DNA of 34,997 nt from a virus. This document shows, one piece after another, positions 1 through 14,359 of the stretch. The notes under the pieces were generated by a model. The model was not told where the DNA came from and searched no databases. It saw only the letters and a list, made by a program, of their open reading frames with translations. The DNA lies in the IMG/VR virus record IMGVR_UViG_3300032116_000705, positions 1 to 34,997 of that record; one strand, given 5' to 3'. Made by a program: the position numbers and the translations under genes. Each line of letters opens with the position of its first letter. Position 1 is the stretch's first letter.

Positions 1-62
1 AACACGCTGATCACGGAACCGGTGAAGCCAGCGATGAGAAGCATCAGTTCGGAACGGTCCAT
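1..62 (-). CDS. Start of a small membrane protein (cut by window edge)
   Basis: Only the first 20 or so codons are inside the window. The start ATG (60-62) has an AGGAG six bases upstream, a strong ribosome binding site. The visible residues begin MDRSELMLLIAGFTG and turn hydrophobic at once, as in a signal-anchor or holin-like protein. It follows the glycosyltransferase pair with about 41 bp between. The function cannot be assigned from so short a piece; holin is one possibility. Confidence 0.55.
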   Translation of the reverse strand, partial: MDRSELMLLIAGFTGSVISV

Positions 63-103
63 CGGCTACTCCTGCAAAGGGTCTGCATAAATATACACAG
101 CGG

Positions 104-1219
104 TCAAGAGTTCCAGCCCATCGTCGGGAACGCCCCCGCCTTTGTCCGCTCCTCAATGACGCGGAACGCCGCATCGTAGGCCCGCCCCACCGACCGCAAT
201 CCGTACAGCCGTCTGGCTCTGGCGCGAACGTCCTTGCGGTTCAAGCTCGCTACCGCGTCGATCGCGTCGAGGTACTGCCGTGTGGTTTGGCACCGGAACC
301 CTGTGCGATCCTGCGCGACCGTCTCGGTGAACGCCCCGAAGCTCGAGGTGATTGCCGGGGTGCCACAGAGGGCCGCTTCCACGACCGTCCCGCAGAACGG
401 TTCGATATAGTGCGATGGGGCAATGATTGCCCGAGCGTTCCCCAAGTACGCCGCCCGCTCCTCGTTGAGCGGCCCGACATACTCCACGTTGGGCGGGATG
501 TCCCCGAACTGGGTAAGGTCGCCTTGCCCAGCCAAGATGAACGGCACGTCAGGCCGAAGCCGCGCCAGTTCCAGAATCAGCGGTAGTCCCTTGCCTTCGG
601 TGAGCCTTCCCAAGAACACGACCGCCTCTCCGCCCGGACCCTCGGGCCACTCGTCTACGTCATACGAGTTCGGCACCACGAACTCCAGACGCGCCGAGGA
701 GCTATGCACCCCAGCCCGCCCCTCCTTCGCCATGCACCCATGCCTGACGGCCTCGGACTCGTAGATCCGCCACGGCAACAGCGTGTCGAAATAGCCGATG
801 CCCGACTCGACCGCCGACGCCCCTGCCTTGAGGTTGGGCAGATCGCGGATGGCTGGCGCGTGGGCATGACCAAAGGGGAGCAGGATGCAGTCGCCCGGCT
901 CAACCCGCGCCTTCAGTTCGTCCCGCGCATAGAGGTTCCATTGGCGGTAGACCTCCGAGTCGGCTTGTGCGTCATTGCCGTAGAAGGCGGTCTTGTCGTG
1001 GTTGTAGGGGTGACCGAGGAGGCGCTGGTGTTCCTCCTGCCCCATCACTACCACGTCCTCGGAGGCCCCAGAGTCCGACCCCTCAACGCCGTAGTGAATC
1101 ACCTCATAGCCCAGCGGCACCATCATGCGCGAGAACTTGTAGACCTTCTGCGTGAACGCGCAATGCGCGAAGTCCTTCGTGGTGACCGTGTGCGGGATGC
1201 CAAGCAAGTGCAGGCGCAT
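104..1219 (-). CDS. GT-B glycosyltransferase (family 4-like), copy A
   Basis: This 371-residue protein has the C-terminal half of a GT-B retaining glycosyltransferase: FLGRLTEGKG at the start of the nucleotide-sugar domain, FILAGQGD, then an E-x7-E pattern in EPFCGTVVEA, followed by CGTPAI. Such enzymes move a sugar from a nucleotide donor to a glycan, lipid or protein. The frame opens nine codons earlier, but the ATG at 1219 is preferred: it shares its A with the TGA of the upstream gene (TGATG) and gives the same MRLHLLG start as that paralogue. The acceptor is unknown. Its position downstream of the collagen-like tail protein suggests a virion target, which is inference. Confidence 0.88.
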   Translation of the reverse strand: MRLHLLGIPHTVTTKDFAHCAFTQKVYKFSRMMVPLGYEVIHYGVEGSDSGASEDVVVMGQEEHQRLLGHPYNHDKTAFYGNDAQADSEVYRQWNLYARDELKARVEPGDCILLPFGHAHAPAIRDLPNLKAGASAVESGIGYFDTLLPWRIYESEAVRHGCMAKEGRAGVHSSSARLEFVVPNSYDVDEWPEGPGGEAVVFLGRLTEGKGLPLILELARLRPDVPFILAGQGDLTQFGDIPPNVEYVGPLNEERAAYLGNARAIIAPSHYIEPFCGTVVEAALCGTPAITSSFGAFTETVAQDRTGFRCQTTRQYLDAIDAVASLNRKDVRARARRLYGLRSVGRAYDAAFRVIEERTKAGAFPTMGWNS

Positions 1220-2309
1220 CAGATTCTCGCGGGATAAGTGTACCAATCGCGGCCCATCGCCAAGCCGTGCAACATTTCCATCGCGTCCGCATACAGCGGC
1301 GCCACGGCGGGCAGACTAAACCGTCGCCGCGCCTCGATGCCGATTGCCGTGCGGTTCATCAACGGCGCACGACGGATAGCCTCAACCCAGTCATTCAGCA
1401 CTCGGCAATGCCAGCCCGTCACGCCGTGCGTGACCGTTTCAAGGAAGCACCCATAGCTCGGCGTGATCACCGGAGTCCCGCAGAGAATCGCCTCGAGCGC
1501 GGACGCCCCACCCGGCTCGGCATACTGGCTCGGGTAGAGACAGGCCACCGCGTTGCCAAGATAGGCGGCTCGCTCCGCGCCGTGAATCGGTTCCTTGTAT
1601 TCGATGTTTGGCGCTACCAAGAACGGCGTCGGGTCACCCTGCCCGCACAAGACGAAGCGCATCTCGGGCATCCGCTTGGCAATCTCGACGATGAGGTGAC
1701 AGCCCTTCGTCTCGGAGATACGTCCGAGAAACGCGCAGTAGGCCGGCGTGCTAGGCTTTGTGGTGATGGGCCACTCGTCGGCCTCAAAGTAGGGCGGGAT
1801 TACCCACTCGTAGGCCGTCACGCCACGTCCGAACTTGGCCTGATGGTAATGCATCCACATCGCCGTCTCAAAGATACGGAACGGCAGATAGCTCTGCGGA
1901 TAGCCAATGCCTAACTCGCAGTCCACACCGTCATGACTGCCAATCGACCCCTGATGGCCTGTGCCAAGCGAGTGTAGCACGACATCGCCCTTGCAAACGT
2001 GCTTGGCAAGTTGTTCCCGCAGTCGCGCATTGAACGTGCGATATAGCACCGAATCCGTGCGGGCATCCGCCACGTGCATCCGCTGTTTGTCCTCTAGCCG
2101 ATGCCCTAGCAAATCGTAGAACTCGTCCTCGGTCATAAGCGTGACATCTTCCGTCGCGCCACTCTGCGAACCTTCCACGCCGTAATGCACGACCTCGTAG
2201 CCGAGGCCACGCATCATCGGCCCGAAGTACCGGACCTTGTTCGTGAAAGCGTCATGCGAGAAGCGCGGGTGCGTGATGGTGTGAGGGACACCAAGCAGGT
2301 GCAGGCGCA

Positions 2310-2310
<1 letters not shown>
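1219..2310 (-). CDS. GT-B glycosyltransferase (family 4-like), copy B
   Basis: A 363-residue paralogue of the gene downstream. By eye about 45 of the first 70 residues are identical, including HYGVEGSxSGA and the LLGH that follows. It shows FLGRISETKG, FVLCGQGDP, AAYLGNAVACLYPSQYAEPG and an E-x7-E pattern (EPGGASALEA) before CGTPVITPSYG, all typical of the GT4-type donor-binding domain. The start ATG overlaps the TAA of the upstream tail gene (TAATG), so the two genes are translationally coupled. A tandem duplication followed by divergence is the simplest origin. The two copies may add successive sugars of one glycan, but neither donor nor acceptor can be read from sequence. Confidence 0.88.
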
Positions 2311-7644
<5,334 letters not shown>

Positions 7645-7645
<1 letters not shown>

Positions 7646-9135
7646 CAGCCCACCCTCCCACGGCTATTCGCCTTCGTCATCAGTTCCTGTATGGCTCGCT
7701 GGGCCGAGGGATCGTTCGGGCCAATCACCGTCACGTTCATCGACTGCCGAGGCGTCATGCCAGCCGCCGTGGTTGCCGAGGTCTGCCCAAAGATGAGTTG
7801 GGTGGTCGGCATCGCCCCGCCCATGCCACCGCCAAACCCGCCACCGCCGCCACCGAACGAGCCGATGCTGACTGCCGCGCCACCGCCCTGCCCGCCGAAC
7901 ATCCCACGCGCCACACCCTTCAAGGCCGACCCGAAGGCGATCATCGCGATGGATGCCGCCAACGCACCACCCGGCATCAGATTGGACAATGACTCCATAA
8001 TGGTCGCCATAAACTGCGCGAACGCCGCTGTGGTCGTACCGAAGCGGATCATCGCATCGCCAAGCCCAGCCAACAGCATCGAGCCAAGCGCCCGAAAGCC
8101 CTCACCGATACTGCCAGAGGCCACGGCCTGCTCAATGCCCATTGAGATGCCAGCGACGAGCGCCCCGCCAACATTCTGCTGGAAGGTCTGCTGAATGCCA
8201 TTGGCAAGATCAACTGCGGCCTTCTGTGCATCGGTCAGGATGATGCCAGTCGCCTGCGGGATAGCGGCCTGAATCGCTCCCAAGTCGAATGGCGCCCGAC
8301 CAGCTCCGGTGACTCCTGCACCGGCACCCGGAAGCGCACCCAATTGGCGCCCCCGAGCTACTGCACCAGCCCCCGCACCAGCACCACCAGCTTCCGTGCC
8401 GAAGCGACCCGCCAACTCACGCGCTCGCAACAGCGACCGCTCGGTCGCCTCAAGCGAGCGGATCTGCCGCTCCAACTCCCGCAGGTCCGCGATGCGTTGC
8501 TTGTTCGCCGCCATCTCCTGCGCGGTCAGCCGTCGCCCTTCCTGTGCCGCCGTCGTGTTTGCAATGGACTGGCGAAGCTGGTCGTACTGCTTCCGCAAAT
8601 CGTCGAGGCCACCAGTAAACTCACCAGAAGTCAGGTCGAGCAAGCCGTCTTGCACATCCCGCAACCGCTTGGTGATCTGCGCCACATCGCCAGCCAGCAC
8701 CATCTCGCGGAGCGCCTTCTGCGTGTCCTCCGCCATCTTCTTCGCTTCGTTGCCAGCCCTGACAAATGACGTAATCGCGGCACTCGCGAATCCAAGCAAG
8801 GCCGCAACTGCCAGACCGGATGGGCCGAACATCATCGAAATCTGTGATCCGGCCTCAACAATGCGCGTCCCCATATCTGCCGTGATGGAGCCGGTGCGGG
8901 CCAAGCTGTTGCCGACCGCCGCGAAGCCAATCGCCGCCTTTGCCGCTCGGTCCCCTGCGATTTGCGTCTTTGCCGCCGCGCCTTGCATCGCGTTGCCGGT
9001 ATTCGTCACGGCCTGCGCGGTCACCTTCATGTCATTGGCAACCGCCTGCGTCTCTTTCTTCAGGCGAGCAAGAGCCGCCTGTACCGTCGCGGCTCCTTCT
9101 TCTTTGACCAGCATCTCAACGGAAAAGACCCGCAT
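7645..9135 (-). CDS. Tape measure protein (short)
   Basis: A 496-residue Ala-rich, largely helical protein with coiled-coil stretches at both the N-terminal part (KKETQAVANDMKVTAQAV) and about residues 130-230. Hydrophobic helices lie near 101-125 (GPSGLAVAALLGFASAA), about 322-340 and 387-411, as is usual for tape measures that enter the host membrane. The C-terminus is Gly-rich. It follows the G/GT pair, the canonical position. The start has a near-perfect AAAGGAG six bases upstream, overlapping the stop of the frameshift extension. At the usual 1.5 angstrom per residue the tail would be about 75 nm. Confidence 0.85.
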
Positions 9136-9138
9136 TGC

Positions 9139-9513
9139 TTACTCCTTTACGACGGCTTGCGCCATCCGTTGAGACAGGGCCGTCAGCCGCTCCCGCGTCT
9201 GGTCAAACATCTGCGACAACTGCCCCGCCGCCTTCAGGTACCGCATCTCCATCTTCTGCAAGTCTTGCGGCTGATGGAACGCGATGGCAACCTGCCCTGC
9301 CAAGTCCGTCCGCTCCCCCATCCGCTCGACCGTCGCTTCTTTCGCCATCGCTCGCAACTCCGCCCACATCCAAAGCGTTATCGCAAACGATTCCCCCGCT
9401 ACCACGCGGACGGGTTGCCCCGTGTCCCGCGACACCTCCACCACCACCCGCCGCACAAACTGCTCGGCGTCCCACGGCACGGCGACGGTTGACTGCCCCG
9501 CCGCCTCGGTCAG
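9139..9513 (-). CDS. Tail assembly chaperone frameshift extension (T part of G-T)
   Basis: This frame is entered by a -1 ribosomal frameshift at the end of the upstream G gene. From the C at 9513 it runs CTG ACC GAG and onward without a stop to the TAA at 9139-9141, adding 124 residues (fusion about 226). An internal GTG at 9478-9480 could be read as a start (MPWDAEQF), but it has no convincing ribosome binding site. The frame fits directly after the slippery site, and in siphoviruses the T domain is made only as a fusion. The fusion binds the tape measure and helps load tail tube subunits. Helical, charged composition fits the family. Confidence 0.8.
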   Translation of the reverse strand: MTEAAGQSTVAVPWDAEQFVRRVVVEVSRDTGQPVRVVAGESFAITLWMWAELRAMAKEATVERMGERTDLAGQVAIAFHQPQDLQKMEMRYLKAAGQLSQMFDQTRERLTALSQRMAQAVVKE

Positions 9514-9818
9514 TTTTTTTCCGACCGCTCCGCGAGCATCGCCTCGACCTCGGACACCTGATTGCGGCTCAACTGAATGAGCGCGGCAATCTGATCCACG
9601 GTCAAGGCGTCCACCTCATCGGCGGTCAGGTCAGGACAACTCGACCGCACGACTTCTAGCAACGCCCCCAGCATCACATCGCCAGCGCCGTCCTGCGTGG
9701 ACAGCGCGGCGATCTTGTGAGCCGACGCCCCAGTCAAGGGGCGCACGACAATCTCTCGTCCGAACAGCGTCACACGCGGTAGGCGTGCCGGGTTCACCAA
9801 CTCGTCGAGGTTAATCAT
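9510..9818 (-). CDS. Tail assembly chaperone (G-like)
   Basis: A 102-residue protein between the tail tube gene and the tape measure, the position of lambda gpG and its analogues. It is helical, with SAHKIAALSTQ and LTADEVDALTVDQIAALIQL, and lacks membrane segments. An AAGGA lies three bases before the ATG. The last codons, GAA AAA AAC followed by TGA, form a textbook A AAA AAC slippery heptamer, so most ribosomes stop here and a fraction continues into the T frame. Confidence 0.85.
   Translation of the reverse strand: MINLDELVNPARLPRVTLFGREIVVRPLTGASAHKIAALSTQDGAGDVMLGALLEVVRSSCPDLTADEVDALTVDQIAALIQLSRNQVSEVEAMLAERSEKN
9513..9519 (-). promoter_or_regulatory. -1 programmed frameshift site (A AAA AAC)
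   Basis: On the minus strand the heptamer reads AAAAAAC, correctly phased with the zero frame as A-AAA-AAC, and the zero-frame TGA follows immediately. After slipping one base back both tRNAs can re-pair and translation continues as CTG ACC GAG. A GC-rich stretch downstream could supply a stimulatory structure, but I did not identify a definite pseudoknot. Confidence 0.85.
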
Positions 9819-9827
9819 CAGTCCTTA

Positions 9828-10409
9828 TCAGACAGAGGTGAGGTATTCAATGCGGAACGGCGCAGAGCCAATCGCCGTGAAGCCCGAGAGGGTAGGGTCA
9901 AGCCGCGCCTCAATCTCTATAGCGATGGCAATCTCCGCCCCGTCCTGTCCGGTGATGTCGTACTTGGTGCAGAGCGCCGACGGGAAGCGAACCTGCACAT
10001 AGCTCCCAGCCGAAGCCGTGGCCCCGCCGCGTTGCCAGATGGCACGGACATCGGAGAGGTAGTCGCCCGAGGCGAGCAACTGGCCCGCCGACTTGGGAGC
10101 GTAGGAGGTCGAGGCCGTCCACGCGCCCGTCACGGCAGTAGCCGCACCCGGCTCGACCTGCCCGACGTTAGTGGTCGAAAGCTGAATCACGGTGCCAGAG
10201 ATTTTCGGCATCCGCATCGTCACGCGGTCGAGGCCCTTGACAGGCGACCGCTTGCCGTCAAAGTCAGCGGCTCGGTACGTCACGCCGGGGTCAAACTTGA
10301 TGCCGCCAGCGAAGGCGCCAAACACGGTCGAACTGACGTACAAGACGCCAGAGTCAAGGAGGATGTCGCTCGGGAGAGCAGAGGTGTAGCCAGTCAGCGG
10401 AGCAGTCAT
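9828..10409 (-). CDS. Major tail tube protein
   Basis: A 193-residue protein, beta-rich (ITGQDGAEIAIAIEIEARL), directly upstream of the tail chaperones and downstream of the tail terminator and completion genes. This is the standard place and size of a siphovirus tail tube subunit, which polymerises round the tape measure. AGGA lies about seven bases before the ATG. It is followed after nine bases by the G-like gene. No sequence motif proves the call, which rests on order, size and composition. Confidence 0.75.
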   Translation of the reverse strand: MTAPLTGYTSALPSDILLDSGVLYVSSTVFGAFAGGIKFDPGVTYRAADFDGKRSPVKGLDRVTMRMPKISGTVIQLSTTNVGQVEPGAATAVTGAWTASTSYAPKSAGQLLASGDYLSDVRAIWQRGGATASAGSYVQVRFPSALCTKYDITGQDGAEIAIAIEIEARLDPTLSGFTAIGSAPFRIEYLTSV

Positions 10410-10441
10410 AGGTCTATCCTACGGAGGGTGGTGGTGGGAAT

Positions 10442-10936
10442 CTAATCAGCCCGCTCGGTCAACACACGGGGCCAGAGAAACATTTCGTAATTGGCGATGA
10501 CCGCCACGACCGAGGAGTCTGCCGGGTCGGTGAGCATCGGGACCGTCTGCCGCGTCCGCGATCGCCCAACCATCAGCCCAGACCGCGCATCGTTGAACCC
10601 CGTCAAGAACTGATCCACGATGTCAATAGCGGACTCAACCATAGCCAACTGCGACTCGGGCTTGCCAATCCCCTGTACTTCGAGGATGGCGGTCTCGCGG
10701 TAGCCGTTGTAGGCCGGAAGGCTGGTGCGGTCCAAGCGGAGGGTCAGGTACGGGAACAGCGGCGAGGCGGGAGCCGCCCGAACGTAAGCGCGGGTGCCGA
10801 TGATGTCCTCAAGCCGACTCCCGCTTGGGCTGACGTACTCGAGCAAGGACTGGCGCAGGGTCGCGTAGATCTGGACCGTGGAGGCCGTGGACGGCAGGGG
10901 CAGACTGCCCGGTACAACGTAGGTCGGTAGACTCAT
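10442..10936 (-). CDS. Putative tail terminator protein
   Basis: A 164-residue protein with TAILEVQGIG and AVIANYEMFLWPR near the C-terminus, an alternating pattern like the gpU-type tail terminators that cap the tube before head joining. It sits just upstream of the tail tube gene and overlaps the preceding HK97 gp10-like gene by four bases. Assignment is by order and length. Confidence 0.65.
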   Translation of the reverse strand: MSLPTYVVPGSLPLPSTASTVQIYATLRQSLLEYVSPSGSRLEDIIGTRAYVRAAPASPLFPYLTLRLDRTSLPAYNGYRETAILEVQGIGKPESQLAMVESAIDIVDQFLTGFNDARSGLMVGRSRTRQTVPMLTDPADSSVVAVIANYEMFLWPRVLTERAD

Positions 10937-11397
10937 CGGACGGCTCTCCCGCGCTCCATGTAGCGGTTCAGGACGCGGTTGTAGGTGTCAATCATCGCCT
11001 TCGCGGAGTCAATCGCCACCGGCTTGAAGATTGGCACCCGCTCCCAACGTCGCGTGAAGATGTTGTGATGCCCAATCTCCCATGCCAGCGCAATCTTGCC
11101 GACCGTCGTGGGCTTCTTGGGCGGCTTGGCTTTCTTGCCGCGTGGCTTGGCAAGCTCGCCGTCGGGGATACCGACGATGCTAAACCAGCCCCCGCCACGA
11201 AACACGGGCGCCTCTCGGCTGATATGCTGGGCCACCTGCGCGGTGGATCGGAAGGCTTGGCTGGTGTAGTAGCCCTGAAAGAACCGCTTCTTCACGTTCC
11301 CCTCGTACAATGCCGCCGCCGCATCGAGCGCCATCCGCGAGGCGTCCCGATACTGCTTCAAGAACTGCGGCGAAAGGTCCGTGACTTTGACGCTCAT
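10933..11397 (-). CDS. HK97 gp10-like neck / tail completion protein
   Basis: A 154-residue basic protein. It has an N-terminal helical part (LSPQFLKQYRDASRMAL), a central Gly/Lys/Pro-rich segment (KPRGKKAKPPKKPT), then a conserved-looking WEIGHHNIFTRRWERVP before a helical end. Proteins of the HK97 gp10 type show an aromatic/His-rich segment near the end followed by a last helix and act at the neck between head and tail. It overlaps neighbours by four bases on each side, so it is part of the connector operon. Confidence 0.65.
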   Translation of the reverse strand: MSVKVTDLSPQFLKQYRDASRMALDAAAALYEGNVKKRFFQGYYTSQAFRSTAQVAQHISREAPVFRGGGWFSIVGIPDGELAKPRGKKAKPPKKPTTVGKIALAWEIGHHNIFTRRWERVPIFKPVAIDSAKAMIDTYNRVLNRYMERGRAVR

Positions 11398-11624
11398 GCC
11401 ATCTCCGCTTGTAGCTTCCGCAACGCTTCACGCGCCGTGATGCCGGTCGCCGTCTTGCACGGCCCTTCGAGCGAAGTCCAGCGAAGCATGACCGCCGCAT
11501 CCCCAACCGGAGCCGCTTCGAGCGTCCCGCCGTGCCGCTGGATGAACGCCTCAATCCGCGCCTCGTCGGTAGGCCAGATGCCCGACCGCCGCACGTCCTG
11601 TCCGCAGATCAGGCGAGCGTCCAT
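11394..11624 (-). CDS. Small connector-operon protein of unknown function
   Basis: A 76-residue protein beginning MDARLICGQDVRRSGIWPTD and ending in a helix (AREALRKLQAEMA). It overlaps the gp10-like gene by four bases (ATGA) and the upstream structural gene by one base. Such tight coupling makes it a real gene. No family is recognised. It may be a minor neck component or an assembly factor. Confidence 0.6.
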   Translation of the reverse strand: MDARLICGQDVRRSGIWPTDEARIEAFIQRHGGTLEAAPVGDAAVMLRWTSLEGPCKTATGITAREALRKLQAEMA

Positions 11625-12169
11625 CAGCGGATGAACCCAACCGCAGAGAGCGCCAACGCCACCGCCGTGACCGCCGTCGTGTCGGTCTCGTTGCGGATGT
11701 AGACCGAGATGGTGTCGTTCAGCACCGTCGGGATCAGTCCCGTGACGGAAAACCCATAGCCCTCGTTAGAGTCGGCAAGAATCGCAGACACGTGAACATT
11801 GGCAAGGGGCGTGCCGTTCTTGGCAATCGTGATGCCGAAGGTCTTGTTGTTTGACGCGCACACTAGCTCAACGTTTGCCGTAACAAGCAAGACCTGATTG
11901 ACCGCTTTTGTCGCTCGCATTTCGTTGTTAGAAACTTGCGAGAAGCCGTCTTGCCCAAGCGAGGTGTCAAGCGCCGTTGTGCCAGCGAGCTTGACGTAGG
12001 TGTCGGTCGTGGCAAACGTGGTCTGGGCTGTTGCCGTCAAGTCGATTTGCCCACGGCTCGGGAACAGACTGACCACCGCATCACGGATGTCCTCTGGCGA
12101 GATGAGGCCCGTCGTGTTGTCGGGCAGTTGCGCGAGAAGCGCAGAGAGTACCTTCGGAGTTTCCGCCAT
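11624..12169 (-). CDS. Virion surface protein with fibre-type N-terminus
   Basis: A 181-residue protein. Its N-terminal ALLAQLPDNTTGLISPEDIR resembles a short motif often seen at the start of phage fibre and head-decoration proteins. The rest is a Thr/Val-rich beta region (LVTANVELVCASNNKTFGI, VLNDTISVYIRNETDTT) compatible with a C1q/TNF-like jelly roll. It lies inside the head-tail connector block with one-base overlaps on both sides. A head fibre or neck whisker is possible, which is inference. Confidence 0.65.
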   Translation of the reverse strand: MAETPKVLSALLAQLPDNTTGLISPEDIRDAVVSLFPSRGQIDLTATAQTTFATTDTYVKLAGTTALDTSLGQDGFSQVSNNEMRATKAVNQVLLVTANVELVCASNNKTFGITIAKNGTPLANVHVSAILADSNEGYGFSVTGLIPTVLNDTISVYIRNETDTTAVTAVALALSAVGFIR

Positions 12170-12615
12170 TAGCTGTAGCCCTCGTCAAAGCCTGAAGAAA
12201 ACGCATCCGCCGCTGGGTTGATGAGATGCACCCCGTCTGCCACGCTATCCGGGTCCGACCCTGTGAACAGGCCGTAGGTCGTGGGGTCCACCTCCTCCAA
12301 CGTCAACTGCTTGCACATCAACTGCCGCAACTCAATCACGCCCCGCACAAAGTAGATCGGCGTCTCATCCTCGTCCTTGACAATACCGAACGGATTCACA
12401 TCGACGTAATCGGCAACCGTCGCCACTAGCGAGGTGCGGCTGTCAATATGCCCCTGCGGTGAACCGGCAGGTGTGAACTGGTCCGACATCGCGTCAATCC
12501 GGCCCCAGTACGTCCCGACCCGCGTGTAGACCGGGCGGGCAAAGCCGTCGGCCCCGTCCTCCGCTCGCGTGAAGAACTGAAGCCGACGATCCAGAAGGCC
12601 GGGTGCGATATACAT
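12169..12615 (-). CDS. Head-tail adaptor (head closure, SPP1 gp16-like)
   Basis: A 148-residue protein with LDRRLQFFTRAEDGADGF and VYTRVGTYWGRIDA near the N-terminus. This matches the pattern of head-tail joining proteins, where a basic LxxRIxxx start precedes a Trp-rich strand. Gene order (connector, adaptor, gp10-like, terminator, tube) agrees. It overlaps its neighbours by one base each side. Confidence 0.7.
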   Translation of the reverse strand: MYIAPGLLDRRLQFFTRAEDGADGFARPVYTRVGTYWGRIDAMSDQFTPAGSPQGHIDSRTSLVATVADYVDVNPFGIVKDEDETPIYFVRGVIELRQLMCKQLTLEEVDPTTYGLFTGSDPDSVADGVHLINPAADAFSSGFDEGYS

Positions 12616-13181
12616 CAGCCAGCCACCGCGAGCTTGAACGTCCGCAACACCTTGAGGACGCGAGCCGCCGTGTCTCTTGACACGTCCCAGCTAATCGAGG
12701 TACCAGCCGCCGTCTCGGTCGAGGCGTTCGGGGTCCGCTTTTGATAGAGGTCAGCCGCCAAGTCGATGATGCATTGCGACAGAACCGGCTCTATTTGCGC
12801 GTAATCGCCCCGCAGAGACAATCCGCAGGAGGTGGTAATGGTGTAGGGGCCATACGGGAACGAGTACCCCGCGTTGGCGTAAATAACGCCCGAGGACTGG
12901 TTGATCGTGTAGTCGGTTGCTGGGACGGTCGTACCTTCCGAATCCACGATGGTCGCTGTGGTGCCAATGGGACGCTTCGGGAAGATGAGCGACAGGCAGG
13001 GCTGGGGGTCAATCGTGTCGGCTCGGTCAACCGCCGTGGTATTGACAGCGGTAACCGGCACATCGGTCCAGACTTCCATCTGCGCCTTTGCCCGAGCGAG
13101 GAGCGCCGTCAAGAGCGTGTCCTCGGCGGTGGTCTCGATGCGAAGGTAGGACTTCAGATCACTTACGGTAGGGAGGGCCAT
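12615..13181 (-). CDS. Head-tail connector (gp6-like)
   Basis: A 188-residue protein starting VSDLKSYLRIETTAEDTLLTALLARAKA (residues 6-33). This is the characteristic opening of gp6/gp15-type connectors that bind under the portal (LKxyLrid...eDxlL..li..A). A middle YTINQSSGVIYA and a helical C-terminus follow. It starts inside the end of the upstream glycosyltransferase gene, with a 23-base overlap. Confidence 0.8.
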   Translation of the reverse strand: MALPTVSDLKSYLRIETTAEDTLLTALLARAKAQMEVWTDVPVTAVNTTAVDRADTIDPQPCLSLIFPKRPIGTTATIVDSEGTTVPATDYTINQSSGVIYANAGYSFPYGPYTITTSCGLSLRGDYAQIEPVLSQCIIDLAADLYQKRTPNASTETAAGTSISWDVSRDTAARVLKVLRTFKLAVAG

Positions 13182-14340
13182 TGCGCTTTGCCTCGGTCAA
13201 GATGTCTGCGTACTTCTGCCCCACTACCGGGTAGTCGTGGTAGGTCCGAACGTACTGATGCACTCGCTCAACTTCTGCCGCATAGAAGCTACGGTCTCGG
13301 ACCAGTTTCGCCAAGACCTCCCGCAACTGCGGTCCATCGTTCGCCACCGTCCACGGCACCGGAATGCCGAGCTTCACCAGATCGTTCTGCGCCTCGGGGT
13401 CGCCCGCGATGACCGCCTTGCCCATCGCCGCGCCCTCCAAGCCTGACCCCTGCATCCCGAGCCAGAAGCTGTCGAACACCGCATCGCAGGACGCCTTGAG
13501 CCGCAGGGCCGCGCCGTGTTCCATGTTTTCAATCAGCACCGGCTCGATGTCGATGCCCTGATGCATCTTGAGATAGTCGCACGCATTCAGGAACTCCTGC
13601 GTTCCCTTAATCCGCCGCATCGTTGGGCTGTGCGCCACGCGGAAGGTCTTGGACTTAACCGTCTCCTCTTTCGCAATCTGCTGATAGTCCGAGACCGGCA
13701 TCGGGATCGGGAGCCAATGCTTGATGCCGAGGCGGTGATGATAGGGCCGCGCCCCAAAGCAGATGGCGTCCATCCGGTCATCGTTACCGCCGTCATTCAC
13801 GCGCACCGACCCCGCCATGTTGCCGGGGTCCACCGACCCGTGGTAGGTCAGCGCCTGCATCAAGCCGTCGCGGGTTCCCTTGCGTAGCTCGTTCCGCAAG
13901 ACCCAGTAGTCCATGTGGCTATGCACCACATCCGCTGTCTCATACAGCAACTGGATGGTCTGCGCGTCAATCTCCGTATCCCATTGGCGGAGGTCGCAAT
14001 GCTTGTTCGTATGCCCAAAGCGGACCAGCGCCGACACCACACCCGGTACCACGTTCGCCGCCGAGTGGTAGCGGTAGACCGAGGAGCCGGGATCGTAGGC
14101 TGTCAGCTGTAATACCTTGAGCGCGGACGGGTCGTAGGGCGTTGCCGTGTAGTGCGAGGCAATGAGACCCGGAGATAACACCCGGCCCACACTCGCCCAC
14201 ACGCGGTCAATCTGCTCCCGAGACGCCACCACCCCTCCGCTAAATAGCTCCTCGGCTTGTGCCGTAGGGAGCGTCACTTGTTGCCCTTTCTGCCACACCT
14301 GTCCGTTGATCAGGGCCTTTACACGGACAGTCACCAGCAT
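13159..14340 (-). CDS. Glycosyltransferase fused to a capsid-adjacent small domain
   Basis: A 393-residue protein. Residues 1-45 (VRVKALINGQVWQKGQQVTL, then AEELFSGGVV) look like the stand-alone small proteins often encoded just after a phage major capsid gene. The rest is a GT-B-like glycosyltransferase: VLQLTAYDPGSS, TADVVHSHMDY, FRVAHSPTMRRIKGTQEFL and SGLEGAAMGKAVIAGD, equivalent to the donor-binding E region. The longest frame starts 51 codons earlier inside the capsid gene; the ATG at 14340 is preferred because the extra part is Arg-rich shadow sequence. A strong hairpin lies between it and the capsid stop. The acceptor is unknown. Confidence 0.78.
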   Translation of the reverse strand: MLVTVRVKALINGQVWQKGQQVTLPTAQAEELFSGGVVASREQIDRVWASVGRVLSPGLIASHYTATPYDPSALKVLQLTAYDPGSSVYRYHSAANVVPGVVSALVRFGHTNKHCDLRQWDTEIDAQTIQLLYETADVVHSHMDYWVLRNELRKGTRDGLMQALTYHGSVDPGNMAGSVRVNDGGNDDRMDAICFGARPYHHRLGIKHWLPIPMPVSDYQQIAKEETVKSKTFRVAHSPTMRRIKGTQEFLNACDYLKMHQGIDIEPVLIENMEHGAALRLKASCDAVFDSFWLGMQGSGLEGAAMGKAVIAGDPEAQNDLVKLGIPVPWTVANDGPQLREVLAKLVRDRSFYAAEVERVHQYVRTYHDYPVVGQKYADILTEAKRNGPPYRK

Positions 14341-14359
14341 CTCTGACGGAAGCGCCGAA

